DNA of 64,000 nt from Asaia krungthepensis NRIC 0535. GTDB lineage: Bacteria > Pseudomonadota > Alphaproteobacteria > Acetobacterales > Acetobacteraceae. The position numbers and the translations under genes are program-made. The notes below the pieces were generated by a model that was not told the DNA's origin, did no database searches, and saw only the letters and a list, made by a program, of their open reading frames with translations. The stretch is from positions 57,034-121,033 of the forward strand of contig NZ_BAPV01000014.1 of assembly GCF_025995175.1 (NCBI RefSeq), given 5' to 3'. Position 1 is the first letter of the stretch. Every line of letters begins with the position of its first letter. Shown piece after piece: positions 55,798 through 64,000 of the stretch.

Positions 55798-57087
55798 TTG
55801 AGCACCCATGACCTGAAGAAATCCGCCCGTTATCGCCCCGGTATTTTCATTCAGGTCATTATCGCGACACTAGGCGGCATCCTGCTTGGGCTTTTCGCAC
55901 CGCATCTCGCGCATCAATGCCGCTGGATGACCGATCTGTTCCTGCGCCTCATCCTGATGATCGTGGGCCCTCTGCTGTTCTGCATCGTGGTCAGTGGCAT
56001 TACCGGTGCAGGGTCTCTGGGGGCGGTCGGTCGGCTGGGCAGCCGCGCGCTCATCTACTTCGAGGCCATGACCACATTTGTGCTTCTGCTTTCGGTGGGG
56101 GCGGCGCTGCTGCTGCACCCCGGGCGGGGTATGAGCTACACCCCCAGCGCCGAAGACGCCCATGCGGTCGCGAGCTATGCCGCCAACGCTCATGCGCTTC
56201 ATGGACAAGGCGTGACCGGTTTCATTCTCAACCTCATTCCGCGTTCGCCCGTGGCCGCTTTTGCGGAAGGCAATATTCTTCAGATCCTGTTTTTCGCCGT
56301 GCTGCTCGGGTGCTGCCTGTCGCGTCTGGGCGAGGCGGGAGCGCCCATCACCCGACTGATCGAGAGTTTGTCAGCGCTGTTTTCGCGCATGATGCGTGTG
56401 ATCATCGCCACTGCGCCACTGGGTGTGTTCGGTGCGGTTTCGACGACCGTTGCGGAGTATGGTCTCGATGCGATCGATCACCTCGCCCTGTTCGTCATTC
56501 TGTATTTCAGCGCCATCGCCGTGTTCATCGTCGTGATTCTGGGTGGGCTTCTCGCACTATGCCGGATCAACCCGGTCCATTTCGTACGCTATTTCCGCGA
56601 AGAGATCCTGATCGTCACGGCCACCACGAGTTCCGATTCCGTGCTGCCCAGTATCATGACCAAGCTCGAGGCGCTTGGCATATCCCGTCAGGTCGTAGGT
56701 CTCGTCGTACCGGCCGGATATTCGCTCAATCTCGATGCCCTCTCGATCTATCTCGGATTCGCCGTGGTATTTCTGGCTGAGGTAACCCATACGCCCCTGA
56801 CCCTCACGCAGATTTTGTCCATGCTTGTCACGGCGCTCATCACCTCCAAGGGGGCCCATGGTGTGCCCGGGATCGCCATTGTGGTTCTGGCGGCGACCAT
56901 GGCCGCCGCGCCCTCGATCCCGCTTTCGAGCCTTGTTCTGCTGATCGCCGTCGACTGGTTCAGCGGCATTGCACGCGCCGTGGGCAATCTGGCGGGGAAT
57001 TGCGTTGCGCCGGTCGTTCTTGCAGCATGGGAGGGCGCACTCGATCGCGAACGGGCACGGCAGATGCTCGGCTCTCATAACCGCTGA
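55798..57087 (+). CDS. Dicarboxylate/amino acid:cation symporter (DctA/GltP family)
   Basis: This inner-membrane secondary transporter of the DAACS family has 429 residues and eight helices plus two hairpin loops. The serine-rich hairpin is TATTSSDSVLPSIMTKLEAL. The NMDG-type segment is changed to SLNLDALSIYLGFAVVFLAE. The second hairpin region includes SKGAHGVPGIAIVVLAATMA. Typical substrates are C4-dicarboxylates, glutamate or aspartate. The start codon is TTG with GGAG eight bases upstream. The dehydrogenase follows after 12 bases. Confidence 0.92.
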   Translation: MSTHDLKKSARYRPGIFIQVIIATLGGILLGLFAPHLAHQCRWMTDLFLRLILMIVGPLLFCIVVSGITGAGSLGAVGRLGSRALIYFEAMTTFVLLLSVGAALLLHPGRGMSYTPSAEDAHAVASYAANAHALHGQGVTGFILNLIPRSPVAAFAEGNILQILFFAVLLGCCLSRLGEAGAPITRLIESLSALFSRMMRVIIATAPLGVFGAVSTTVAEYGLDAIDHLALFVILYFSAIAVFIVVILGGLLALCRINPVHFVRYFREEILIVTATTSSDSVLPSIMTKLEALGISRQVVGLVVPAGYSLNLDALSIYLGFAVVFLAEVTHTPLTLTQILSMLVTALITSKGAHGVPGIAIVVLAATMAAAPSIPLSSLVLLIAVDWFSGIARAVGNLAGNCVAPVVLAAWEGALDRERARQMLGSHNR

Positions 57088-57099
57088 AAACGGATCACC

Positions 57100-58134
57100 A
57101 TGGACAAAGCCAATCGCTACCCGGCAGCACGCCTCGCCGAGGCCTGCCAGACCAGACTTGTCGGGGCAGGCGCCCTGCCCGACGATGCGGCACAGACCGT
57201 GCGCGCCATGATGCATGCCTCGCAACTCGGTACAGATAGCCACGGCGTGCGCCTGATCGGCTATTACGTGGACATGCTGGAAAACGGAGGGGTGAACAAG
57301 CGGCCCCGGCGCCAGTTCAGTCCCACGGCGCCTGCGACGGGACGACTCGATGCCGATTTCGGCCTGGCGCATGGGGCCTCCTATGAGGCGATGGACCATG
57401 CTGTGTCTCTTGCCCGTGAATGCGGCATTGGCGCCGTGACCGTCCATCACTCGACCCATTATGGCGCCGGGGGCGCCTATGCGCTGGCGGCAGCGGAACA
57501 GGGTTTCGTCTCGCTTGTCCTGAGCAATTCCGACCCCGCCGTGGCCCTGTCCGGTGGGCGGGCGCCCTTTCATGGCACCAACCCCATCGCCATGGGCGCG
57601 CCCGTGAGGGACCGACGCCCCTGGCTGCTCGACATGGCCACCTCCTCTATCCCGTTCAACAGGGTGAAACTCTATCGCAGCCTCGGCCTGCCCCTCCCGC
57701 CGGAAGTTGCCCTGAACGAAGAGGGTCACCTTACGCTCGACGCCACTCAGGCGCGCTTCCTGCAGCCCCTCGGGGGAATGGCCTATGGCCACAAGGGCGC
57801 GGCCCTCGCCGGGATGGTCACGATCCTCTCGGCCGTGCTCTCAGGCGCAGACCCCGACCCGATCATGACCTCCACCGCGGCTGCCCAGGAGGGCCACAAG
57901 CCGCAAAACGTGGGCCATATCATGGTGGCATTCGATCCGACCCGCTTCATCGGACAGGAGTCCTTCGAGGCCGGGATGAGGGACTATCTCGACATGCTGC
58001 GCGCTTCACCTGCGGCAGAACCGGGTGTGCCGGTCTGCGCGCCGGGGGACAAGGAATGGGAAGAGGCCGATCTGCGCGCCGAACTAGGCATTCCGGTCGA
58101 TCCGGATACGGAGCGCCTGCTCGGACTCGCCTGA
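57100..58134 (+). CDS. Ldh family NAD(P)-dependent oxidoreductase (malate/L-lactate dehydrogenase type)
   Basis: This 344-residue protein belongs to the Ldh_2 family (malate/L-sulfolactate/ureidoglycolate dehydrogenases, unlike classical Rossmann LDH). It has the catalytic His in LGTDSHGVRLIGYY, the cofactor loops VHHSTHYGAGGAYALAA and PFHGTNPIAMGAP, the LLDMATSSIP block, and YGHKGAALAGMVTILSAVLS. It should oxidise a 2-hydroxy acid, or reduce a 2-oxo acid, in the cytosol. Cotranscription with the DctA-like symporter suggests that the imported compound is its substrate. Confidence 0.92.
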   Translation: MDKANRYPAARLAEACQTRLVGAGALPDDAAQTVRAMMHASQLGTDSHGVRLIGYYVDMLENGGVNKRPRRQFSPTAPATGRLDADFGLAHGASYEAMDHAVSLARECGIGAVTVHHSTHYGAGGAYALAAAEQGFVSLVLSNSDPAVALSGGRAPFHGTNPIAMGAPVRDRRPWLLDMATSSIPFNRVKLYRSLGLPLPPEVALNEEGHLTLDATQARFLQPLGGMAYGHKGAALAGMVTILSAVLSGADPDPIMTSTAAAQEGHKPQNVGHIMVAFDPTRFIGQESFEAGMRDYLDMLRASPAAEPGVPVCAPGDKEWEEADLRAELGIPVDPDTERLLGLA

Positions 58135-58198
58135 GGCTGGATAAGGCCTTTTCTGTCGGGGCAGCATTCAGACCGCCCCTTCAGGTTCGATGGATCGG

Positions 58199-60161
58199 TC
58201 AGACAGACATCCGGCGTTGCAGCGCTGTCGTGCCTCGGGCGTTTTCGTTCGCGCAGGTGATTGCGGAAGGGACCGGCCCCGACGATGCCGTAGCGGTTTC
58301 AGCATAAGGACCAACCGCAGCGAGCCTGATATTCAGGACGCGCTGCGTCCTGTCTGCCCCGAGCGCCAGATGGGCCGCACCATTGGTCCAGCGATGACGC
58401 GCACCCTCGGGAGCGTGCCACCCCTCAATGACCGGGGTATCGAATATGGTGTCGAGCGCCTGCATGCCTGAAGTCGAAAACAGTGAAATCTCTTCCACGG
58501 CCACGCCGAGCTCGCGGCGGTCATCCACATAAGGACCGATAACGGCTGAGGGGCAGCCTGTTTTTGACATCAGACGGACCGATGCGACCGAGTCGGGAAT
58601 CATGAAGACATATCCGGCAGGACCGACACGGGCGGGCTGGATGACGCGACCGTCCTCAGTGCACAGATGGAGCTTTGGATCATGGGAAAGAACAGGCTTT
58701 TCCATGCTGCGCCCGATACGGGCCAGGAGCGCCTCGTAAATGGGTTCGACGAAGTCACGCGACGTCTCAAGCGGCAGAGTGGACGAGCCACTGGCACAAA
58801 ACTGGGGCGAAAGAATTGTGAGAGGCGCATTCGCGAATTGCTCTCGATTACCGGTATCCAGATAGCTCTCGGTCAGCGCGCCCTCTGCCCAGATTGCCTC
58901 ATGCTGATCAAGCTCGACATGAAAATAGCGATACTGGGTGAGAGATCGGTCAAGATAGATCGACTGGTCATTGACGAGCATGCGGGCCGGCACAAGCTGG
59001 CCGTCGAAGACCATGCAATGTTCCTGTGTGACCAGCAGATCGCGAGCAGGTATATTGTCACCGAGCGCGTCTTTACGGATACGTACCAGCCAGCAATCCT
59101 CAGGTTCAGGCTGTTTGAGGACCTCCAATGTCCGATGGCCGATCCATTTGACCGGCATCGGTCCCTTGGGTGTATCGACCAGTTGCCCTTCGCAGAGGCG
59201 CTCTACCGCCACTTCACCCATAGGGGTTCTGATCAGTGTGCCCTCGGCAAAACAGGTCAGAAAGACAGCGTTGCCATTTTCATCCTGGGTGATGCTGTAA
59301 CCCTTGGAGCTAGCAGCAATAATTGGCACGGTGTAGGAGTTCCCATCTTTCGTGTAGAACGTAACACCGGCGGTCCCGACATAGGCACGCACGATGCTGG
59401 ACCGCGGAATGCCTTTGAGGATGATTTTGTCATTGGCAGACCAGCCAGTGATCGGACCAGCTGGCATCTGCGTGCCATTAACCACGATCGTCGCACCATT
59501 GCCGTCAAGCTCAATGATGCCCCTGTTGGTCGTATTGTCATTGAAGATGAGTGTGCCGCCGGAAGACACCGTGGTTGTGGAGCTGATCACCCCCCCCCCC
59601 GAGAACCTCCATCGTCGCGCCGGGGCCGATACTTGCCTTGCCCATGACGGCCCCGCTCTGGACATAGACCGTGCCGTTTCCGGAGAAGACGAATGGTGCT
59701 GTCTGCACAACACCGCTCATCAGGTTGACGGTACCACCCTGCCCGGCGAAGGTAATGCCGCTGATGATATCACGGCTGTAGCAGTTGAGCGTGCCGCCCT
59801 GAACGATTGTCGAGGTCACGGGTCCATCATAGGTATTGACGATGCCTCCCGAAGCGACGACCACGCTCGTCATGTATCCGCTATTTGTGACGACCGCCCC
59901 CGAACCGATAGCCGCCGCCTCAAGGTAACCACCTGCGGAGTTCGTCAGGGTTGTGTCAGGGCCTTGTAGCGTGCCCCCGGAAATACGACCACCGTTCCTG
60001 ATGCTGCCGCTCAGGACGGCAGCCGCATTTACATAGACAGAAGCTCCCGCAGCGATCGAGCCGTTAATAACCGTGGCACCGCTACTGACGAAGAGATAAT
60101 CACCCGAATTCAGTGTGACATTGGAAGCTGTCTGATTAGGTCTGACCGTTGAAGTGACCAT
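58199..60161 (-). CDS. Hint-domain protein with strand-loop-strand repeats (second copy, frame broken at poly-G)
   Basis: From ATG 60161 the frame runs through Gly/Ser/Thr/Val repeats (SSGATVINGSIAAGASVYVN; NGGRISGGTLQGPDTTLTNS) to a run of eleven G at 59600-59590, then shifts and stops at 59538. The rest of the protein (VISSTTTVSSGGTLIFNDN, Hint domain CFAEGTLIRTPMGEVAVERL, LLVTQEHCMVFDGQLVPARM, TESYLDTGNREQF and the long C-terminal domain) continues in the next frame to 58199. Ten G would restore one 653-residue protein with the Hint Cys at about residue 303. It may be phase-variable, decayed, or a sequencing error. AGGA precedes the ATG. Confidence 0.82.
59590..59600 (-). repeat. Poly-G tract of eleven inside the second Hint gene
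   Basis: Eleven C on the plus strand (eleven G in the coding strand) lie after codons for MEVL and before VISS. Loss of one G, or gain of two, would join the two parts of the gene in frame. Confidence 0.9.
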
Positions 60162-60498
60162 CGCGGGATTTCCTTTTGGGCGACTACAGACCGAATCGGA
60201 CGGGGCAACGAAATACTTTGACTCGATCGTGTTTTATTGGGGTTGGAGCGGTAAGTTTCGATTTGACGATGTTATTTCCATATAGCAAACACTTGTTTGG
60301 ACACAGTATAAAAGTTTGTGAGTTCCGTTACAGAATAAACTAATTTTGTTTCTTATTGTTTTTACTTCGTATATTTATCTTATCAATTACGTATATAACC
60401 GTTACCACAATATTCGATCAAATTATGGGTTGTTTTTTTGCATTCCATAGCAGAAACAGCTCAGATTCTTCGATGCAAATCAAAACGCAAAGGACGAC

Positions 60499-60672
60499 GT
60501 GACCATTGCCGCAGCATCTCGCGAAGCAATGATCGTCGCTGATGAGCGCACGCGAAATCTCGATCCAGGCTCATTGCATATGATTGAGCGCGTCACACCT
60601 GATGGGTATGTTCGAGACTCCCTTCACGAGATAGAGGCCCTCCCCTCGTTCCTGCGATCAAAGCGTCGATGA
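60499..60672 (+). CDS. Possible small protein of 57 residues
   Basis: A GTG start preceded by AGGA begins a 57-codon frame (TIAAASREAMIVADERTRNL; later DSLHEIEALPSFLRSKRR). Base composition here is closer to coding sequence than its flanks. I recognise no family; it could be a genuine small gene or the remnant of a larger one. Confidence 0.25.
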   Translation: MTIAAASREAMIVADERTRNLDPGSLHMIERVTPDGYVRDSLHEIEALPSFLRSKRR

Positions 60673-60882
60673 CGCCAAAAATTCTCATGCAGCGATCAGC
60701 GAATGTGAAATGTTGATGGGAGGATCAGAGAAAGGGCCGCGACCCCTAAATAGCTCTTCGCGGATTCTGCCGGCATGATAAAGTCGTGCGAGCGCGCGCT
60801 GTCGTCGTTCACTGCTCGAAGCTGCGTATTCGCACCATTTTATACACGCTCGATCAGATACTGGGATTCTCTGATTGATTGC

Positions 60883-60948
<66 letters not shown>

Positions 60949-61576
60949 CCGCGATACGTCCTGCGGTAAGCCACGCCAATCTCGACTGCCAGTAATCTCG
61001 AATCTTCCTACATTATGCAACGATTTGCACAAACTATATCACGAGATCGGTCAGGAATATCGCGACCCACAACTCGGAGGCACTCGACGTTCAGCCGGCA
61101 CCAACCCGGGGGCCGTCCCGGGTGAGGAATGGCGCCCGCAAAAGCGTCGTTTTTCGTGTATCAGGCAACCAACATCGCACACCCTCAATTGCGCGACCAA
61201 AACCCACTCAAAATAATAACGGCGAATCGACGGCTGTTGACTCAGGCCCATCGCCTTGAAAATACATGCTCCATTCGAGGAGCTCTGTCTGAACGTTCCC
61301 GAGCTCAGCGATCGCCGCATGCAACAGTGAACGCCAGAGCTAAGAGATCAGTTCAATTAGCAGGCCAGGAGTGACCCGGCCAATCCGCTCGTTTCATCTC
61401 GCAGACAGATTTTATTCCTCGGGATTCAAGCACGATTCCAGGATATCTGCAGGCTGCCTTTCTGGGTTCTGGTTCCTTAGATCGTTACCGTATCATGCAA
61501 ATGATAGTCTTGCCCCACTCATTCGTTACCTTTGAATGACACGCCACCGGCCGCCACAGTCATGCCCCCAATGCTA

Positions 61577-62628
61577 GAGCATAATCCGACCTAACTGAGC
61601 CATTTTGGGATTCCCCTGTAGAGCGAGATCTGGTTCATCCTGATTGCCGGGATGGAGGCCGGCGGTCATGATGCGAGCCCTATCGTCCGATCTGCGGCGG
61701 CGAGCCATTGCTGCGATTTCCTCCGGCATGACCCGGCGGGCGGCAATGGAGCGCTTTGGTGTCTGTGCCCTCAGCATGACCCGCTAGGTGGCGGAATGGC
61801 GTGCGGGCGGCTGGGAGCACGCACTGCAGCAGGGTGGCGATCTTCGCTCCCATCGGATCGATGCCTGGTCGGGCGTTCTGCTGGCTGCGATTGAAGCCGA
61901 GGATGACATTTCCCGTATCGAACTGGCAGAAAAACCTGCTGCGGAACACCGGGTCCGCTTCGCGCCGGGCGTGATCTGGCGCTGCCTCGACCGTCACGAC
62001 ATGACCGTCAAAAAAACGGTGCACGCCAGCGAGCAGGCACGGCCTAACGTCGCAGAGCGGCGCGCAGCCTGGTTTGACAACCAGTCTGACCTCGATCTGG
62101 CCCGGCTGGTCTTCATCGACGAAACGTCCGTCTCAACGAAGATGGCCCGCCTGCGCGGACGCTCACGCCGTGGCACGCACTGTCGGATGTCTGTGCCCCA
62201 TGGGCATTGGAAAATCACGACCTTCATCGGAGGCTTGCGCCTGTCCGGCATGACCGCACCGATGATGCTGGATGGCCCGATGACCTGCGAATAGGTCTCC
62301 GCCTACGCCCGCAAGGTGTTTGCTCCCACGCTGTCGCCAGGAGACGCCGTCATTCAGGATAATCTGCCGACACACAAGACCGCCGAAGCGCGTGAGGCTG
62401 TAGAGTCAGTCGGTGCCCGCCTGCTGTTCCTGCCGCCCTACAGTCCCGACTTCAACCCTATCGAGACCATCTTCGCCAAGATGAAGGCATGGATCAGGCG
62501 AGGGGCACCTCGACCCACCGATGCACTCCAGGATGCGGCGTGCAGTGCGATCGACGATGTCTGTCACAGACTGACCGTCGCCTGCTTCGCCGCCGCAGGC
62601 GATGAACCAGATCGATCAAATTATGCTC
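61577..62628 (+). mobile_element. IS630-family insertion sequence (degenerate)
   Basis: The terminal inverted repeats GAGCATAAT (61577-61585) and ATTATGCTC (62620-62628) are each flanked by TA (61575-61576 and 62629-62630), the target dinucleotide of IS630/Tc1 elements. A further shared motif GATCTGGTTCATC lies inside each end (about 61627 on the left, inverted at about 62605 on the right). The element is 1052 bases and carries a broken transposase gene. Confidence 0.85.
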
Positions 62629-62702
62629 TAGACTACGGAGGATGTGCAGTCATTACACATACCCTCATACAACTCGCTCCGGATTTAACAAGCTTGCCGT
62701 GA
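61671..62702 (+). pseudogene. IS630-family transposase with two in-frame TAG codons
   Basis: One frame starting at ATG 61671 encodes the N-terminal helix-turn-helix (MRALSSDLRRRAIAAISSGM) and then meets TAG at 61785. It continues with the catalytic domain (first Asp in LVFIDETSVSTKM), meets a second TAG at 62292, and resumes with VIQDNLPTHK (second Asp) and SPDFNPIETIFAKMKAWIRR (Glu). The DDE triad is therefore complete but spread over three open pieces. The frame runs past the right inverted repeat to a stop at 62702. It is inactive as read unless TAG is suppressed. Confidence 0.85.
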
Positions 62703-62798
62703 TGAGCATCTTCCATCATCAACGGGAAGAGACCCTTTTCGAGTTTCCAATCTGATCCGCGCTTTAAGGTCGGGACTCAACGTGCGGACTATGGATAA

Positions 62799-62816
62799 TC
62801 GTCTCAAATGAGACGA
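62799..62816 (-). terminator. Small perfect hairpin downstream of the ABC permease
   Basis: TCGTCTC and GAGACGA flank an AAAT loop. It lies about 50 bases past the permease stop on the minus strand and is followed there by TTATCC, with no long T run. A possible weak terminator. Confidence 0.4.
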
Positions 62817-62864
62817 CCAATGTGCATTCCAGACTGAACGCCGAGCGCTTCTCCCGCAGGGCGC

Positions 62865-63653
62865 TCAATTCACATCAATATGCTTCCTTATTCCGGAAAG
62901 TAAGAAAAGCCCGATGAGGATTAGCAGGAAGTTGATGCCAAAAGCATAATAAAAACTGAACATTGGGTGGGAATTCCAACCGAACTGCCCCCCTCGGATC
63001 ATTTCCATACTTTGCGAACTAGGAGACCAATAAACTATTCTTTGCAGCTTGTGCGGTAGCCAGCTTACCATCGCGAAAGCACCTGTCAGAGGTAGAGACA
63101 GATAAGTGAATATGCTCAAGCCCTTCTCGACAAACTCCGAGAGCTCACTAAGAGCAGAGAAAAGAAATCCAGTAGCCATGGAGAACATGGCATGACAGAG
63201 AAGGCCCATATAGATGAGCGACCAAATCTTAGGCATCTCCACATAGCCCAGCATATAGGAGAACAAATAGACGACGATCCCTGATGCGAGCGTTCCCAAA
63301 ATCTCAAGCAGCACTCGCGCAGTTATGATATCCAGTGGTGTCACCTGACGATGGAATAACAGACTTCCATTCGCTTGGAATGCTTTCGCCGAAACCATTA
63401 GGGCATGTCGCCACATTGTGAGAGGGATATAACCTGTGAGCACCATGGCTGTCATCGGGAGGCCATGCTCATGAGCAGGCCTCATTGCTGTCCACGCGAT
63501 CGTCACACCTGCACAGAAGAGGATTGGCTCACCTATAATCCACAGGTAGCCCAGATTCTCTCTACCAAATCGTGTATGGAGCTCTCGCATCATCAGCGCG
63601 CCGATGACGATGCCTTGGATCCTTATCGAACCCAGTAATCGATTGTTCCGCAC
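62865..63653 (-). CDS. ABC-2 type polysaccharide export permease (KpsM/Wzm-like)
   Basis: This 262-residue membrane protein has about six helices and the capsule/O-antigen exporter layout: MMRELHTRFGRENLGYLWII near residue 21, EPILFCAGVTIAW, an ABC-2 core, and the C-terminal SPSSQSMEMIRGGQFGW region with HPMFSFYYAFGINF. It matches KpsM-type permeases, which move surface polysaccharide across the inner membrane together with an ATPase (KpsT). It is full length. No ATPase partner follows; downstream lies the IS630 copy, so the locus may have been cut by mobile elements. Confidence 0.9.
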   Translation of the reverse strand: MRNNRLLGSIRIQGIVIGALMMRELHTRFGRENLGYLWIIGEPILFCAGVTIAWTAMRPAHEHGLPMTAMVLTGYIPLTMWRHALMVSAKAFQANGSLLFHRQVTPLDIITARVLLEILGTLASGIVVYLFSYMLGYVEMPKIWSLIYMGLLCHAMFSMATGFLFSALSELSEFVEKGLSIFTYLSLPLTGAFAMVSWLPHKLQRIVYWSPSSQSMEMIRGGQFGWNSHPMFSFYYAFGINFLLILIGLFLLSGIRKHIDVN

Positions 63654-63752
63654 TCTGTGCCCTCCACCGCAAGCTCGGGCCGTCTATACCACAAGCTTCG
63701 ATAAAAGAAGTCAGTGCAAGCCAAAATAATCGCTGCCTTGGCGGTATATCGC

Positions 63753-64000
63753 TCATTCACGTCGAGTTCTCCCCATTTTGTAGACAGCCATAACCCCTCG
63801 GGCATGTAACCCCTGTGACGTCTGGATCCATTCGACTGCGATGGCGATACAAATGACAATACTTAAAAATATAGCGCTTTTTTCGTACCGGGTCGCAACG
63901 AGTCCGCGCCTTTCAAATAGCGCCCACATCTTTTCAAATAGTGCTGGTGGACGAATCTGAGCCAGAGGAAGGCTGAGGCGATTGAAACAAATCCGAGGCA
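63753..64000 (-). pseudogene. C-terminal end of an IS5-like transposase (cut by window edge)
   Basis: The frame is open from the right window edge to a TGA at 63753 and encodes 82 residues with the look of an IS5-group transposase C-terminus: an FEKMWALFERRGLVATRYEK segment resembling the E-x6-R region (here the motif is not perfect), followed by a hydrophobic FLSIVICIAIAVEWI. The tail beyond is unconserved. It ends about 100 bases upstream of the permease gene. Whether the upstream part is intact cannot be seen. Confidence 0.5.

Noticed and set aside
63623..63859. A 78-codon minus-strand frame upstream of the ABC permease
   Set aside because: It overlaps the transposase remnant and the permease start in other frames and has no recognisable features.

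Overview
This window is chromosomal DNA from an alphaproteobacterium, most likely an acetic acid bacterium (Acetobacteraceae). The case rests on several things: a GcrA cell-cycle regulator, an F1-ATPase operon (atpHAGDC) with no F0 genes beside it, a MucR/Fur/OlsB/Lnt/HTH block of alphaproteobacterial type, an exported gluconolactonase-like protein, and two large Hint_2-type repeat proteins of a kind common in this family. The genus cannot be fixed from the sequence; Asaia or a relative is only a guess. Most of the window is GC-rich and densely coding. The last 4 kb is AT-richer and carries mobile DNA.

Layout. 0-4 kb: gcrA (cut by the left edge), rnd and queF (divergent), and an exported protein of unknown function. 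3.9-8.8 kb: atpHAGDC on the minus strand. 9-11.4 kb: an exported cupin, tRNA-Gly(TCC), tRNA-Trp, secE and nusG. 11.4-15.2 kb: pqiABC, a lipid-transport (MCE) system. 15.3-21.8 kb: tRNA-Thr, an APC transporter, an outer-membrane protein, tRNA-Gly(GCC), a CnoX-like thioredoxin, a Trm112-like protein, a methyltransferase, a lipoprotein and a phosphatase. 21.8-30.5 kb: a long minus-strand housekeeping block (HTH regulator, lnt, olsB, fur, mucR, rimI, tsaB, nitroreductase, nfuA, a two-component system), interrupted by an opposing tusA-like gene. 30.6-34.8 kb: a tonB-exbB-exbD-exbD-TPR energy-transduction cluster. 35.1-39 kb: prfB, with an intact programmed +1 frameshift, and a class A penicillin-binding protein. 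39.3-42.6 kb: the first Hint protein and a gluconolactonase-like protein. 42.8-46.2 kb: pgm and an exported alpha/beta hydrolase. 46.3-49.7 kb: katG with a signal peptide, followed by pseudoazurin and a cytochrome b561. 50-52.2 kb: an aldo/keto reductase and hemC. 52.4-58.1 kb: a GntR regulator divergent from a TonB-dependent receptor, a dicarboxylate-type symporter and an Ldh-family dehydrogenase, with a near-perfect palindromic operator between them. 58.2-60.2 kb: a second Hint protein whose frame is broken at a run of eleven G. 60.2-64 kb: a hexanucleotide repeat, a decayed IS630 element, a lone KpsM-like polysaccharide-export permease and the end of another transposase.

How the genes fit together. 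The TonB/Exb cluster can energise the receptor at 53.4 kb. That receptor, the symporter and the dehydrogenase look like a complete uptake and oxidation path for a small carboxylic acid, under GntR control. The exported KatG, pseudoazurin and cytochrome b561 look like one periplasmic redox unit. The most notable items are the poly-G switch candidate in the second Hint protein, the katG-pseudoazurin-cytochrome b cluster, the GntR-controlled locus with its visible operator, and the internal terminator-like hairpin inside the exb cluster.
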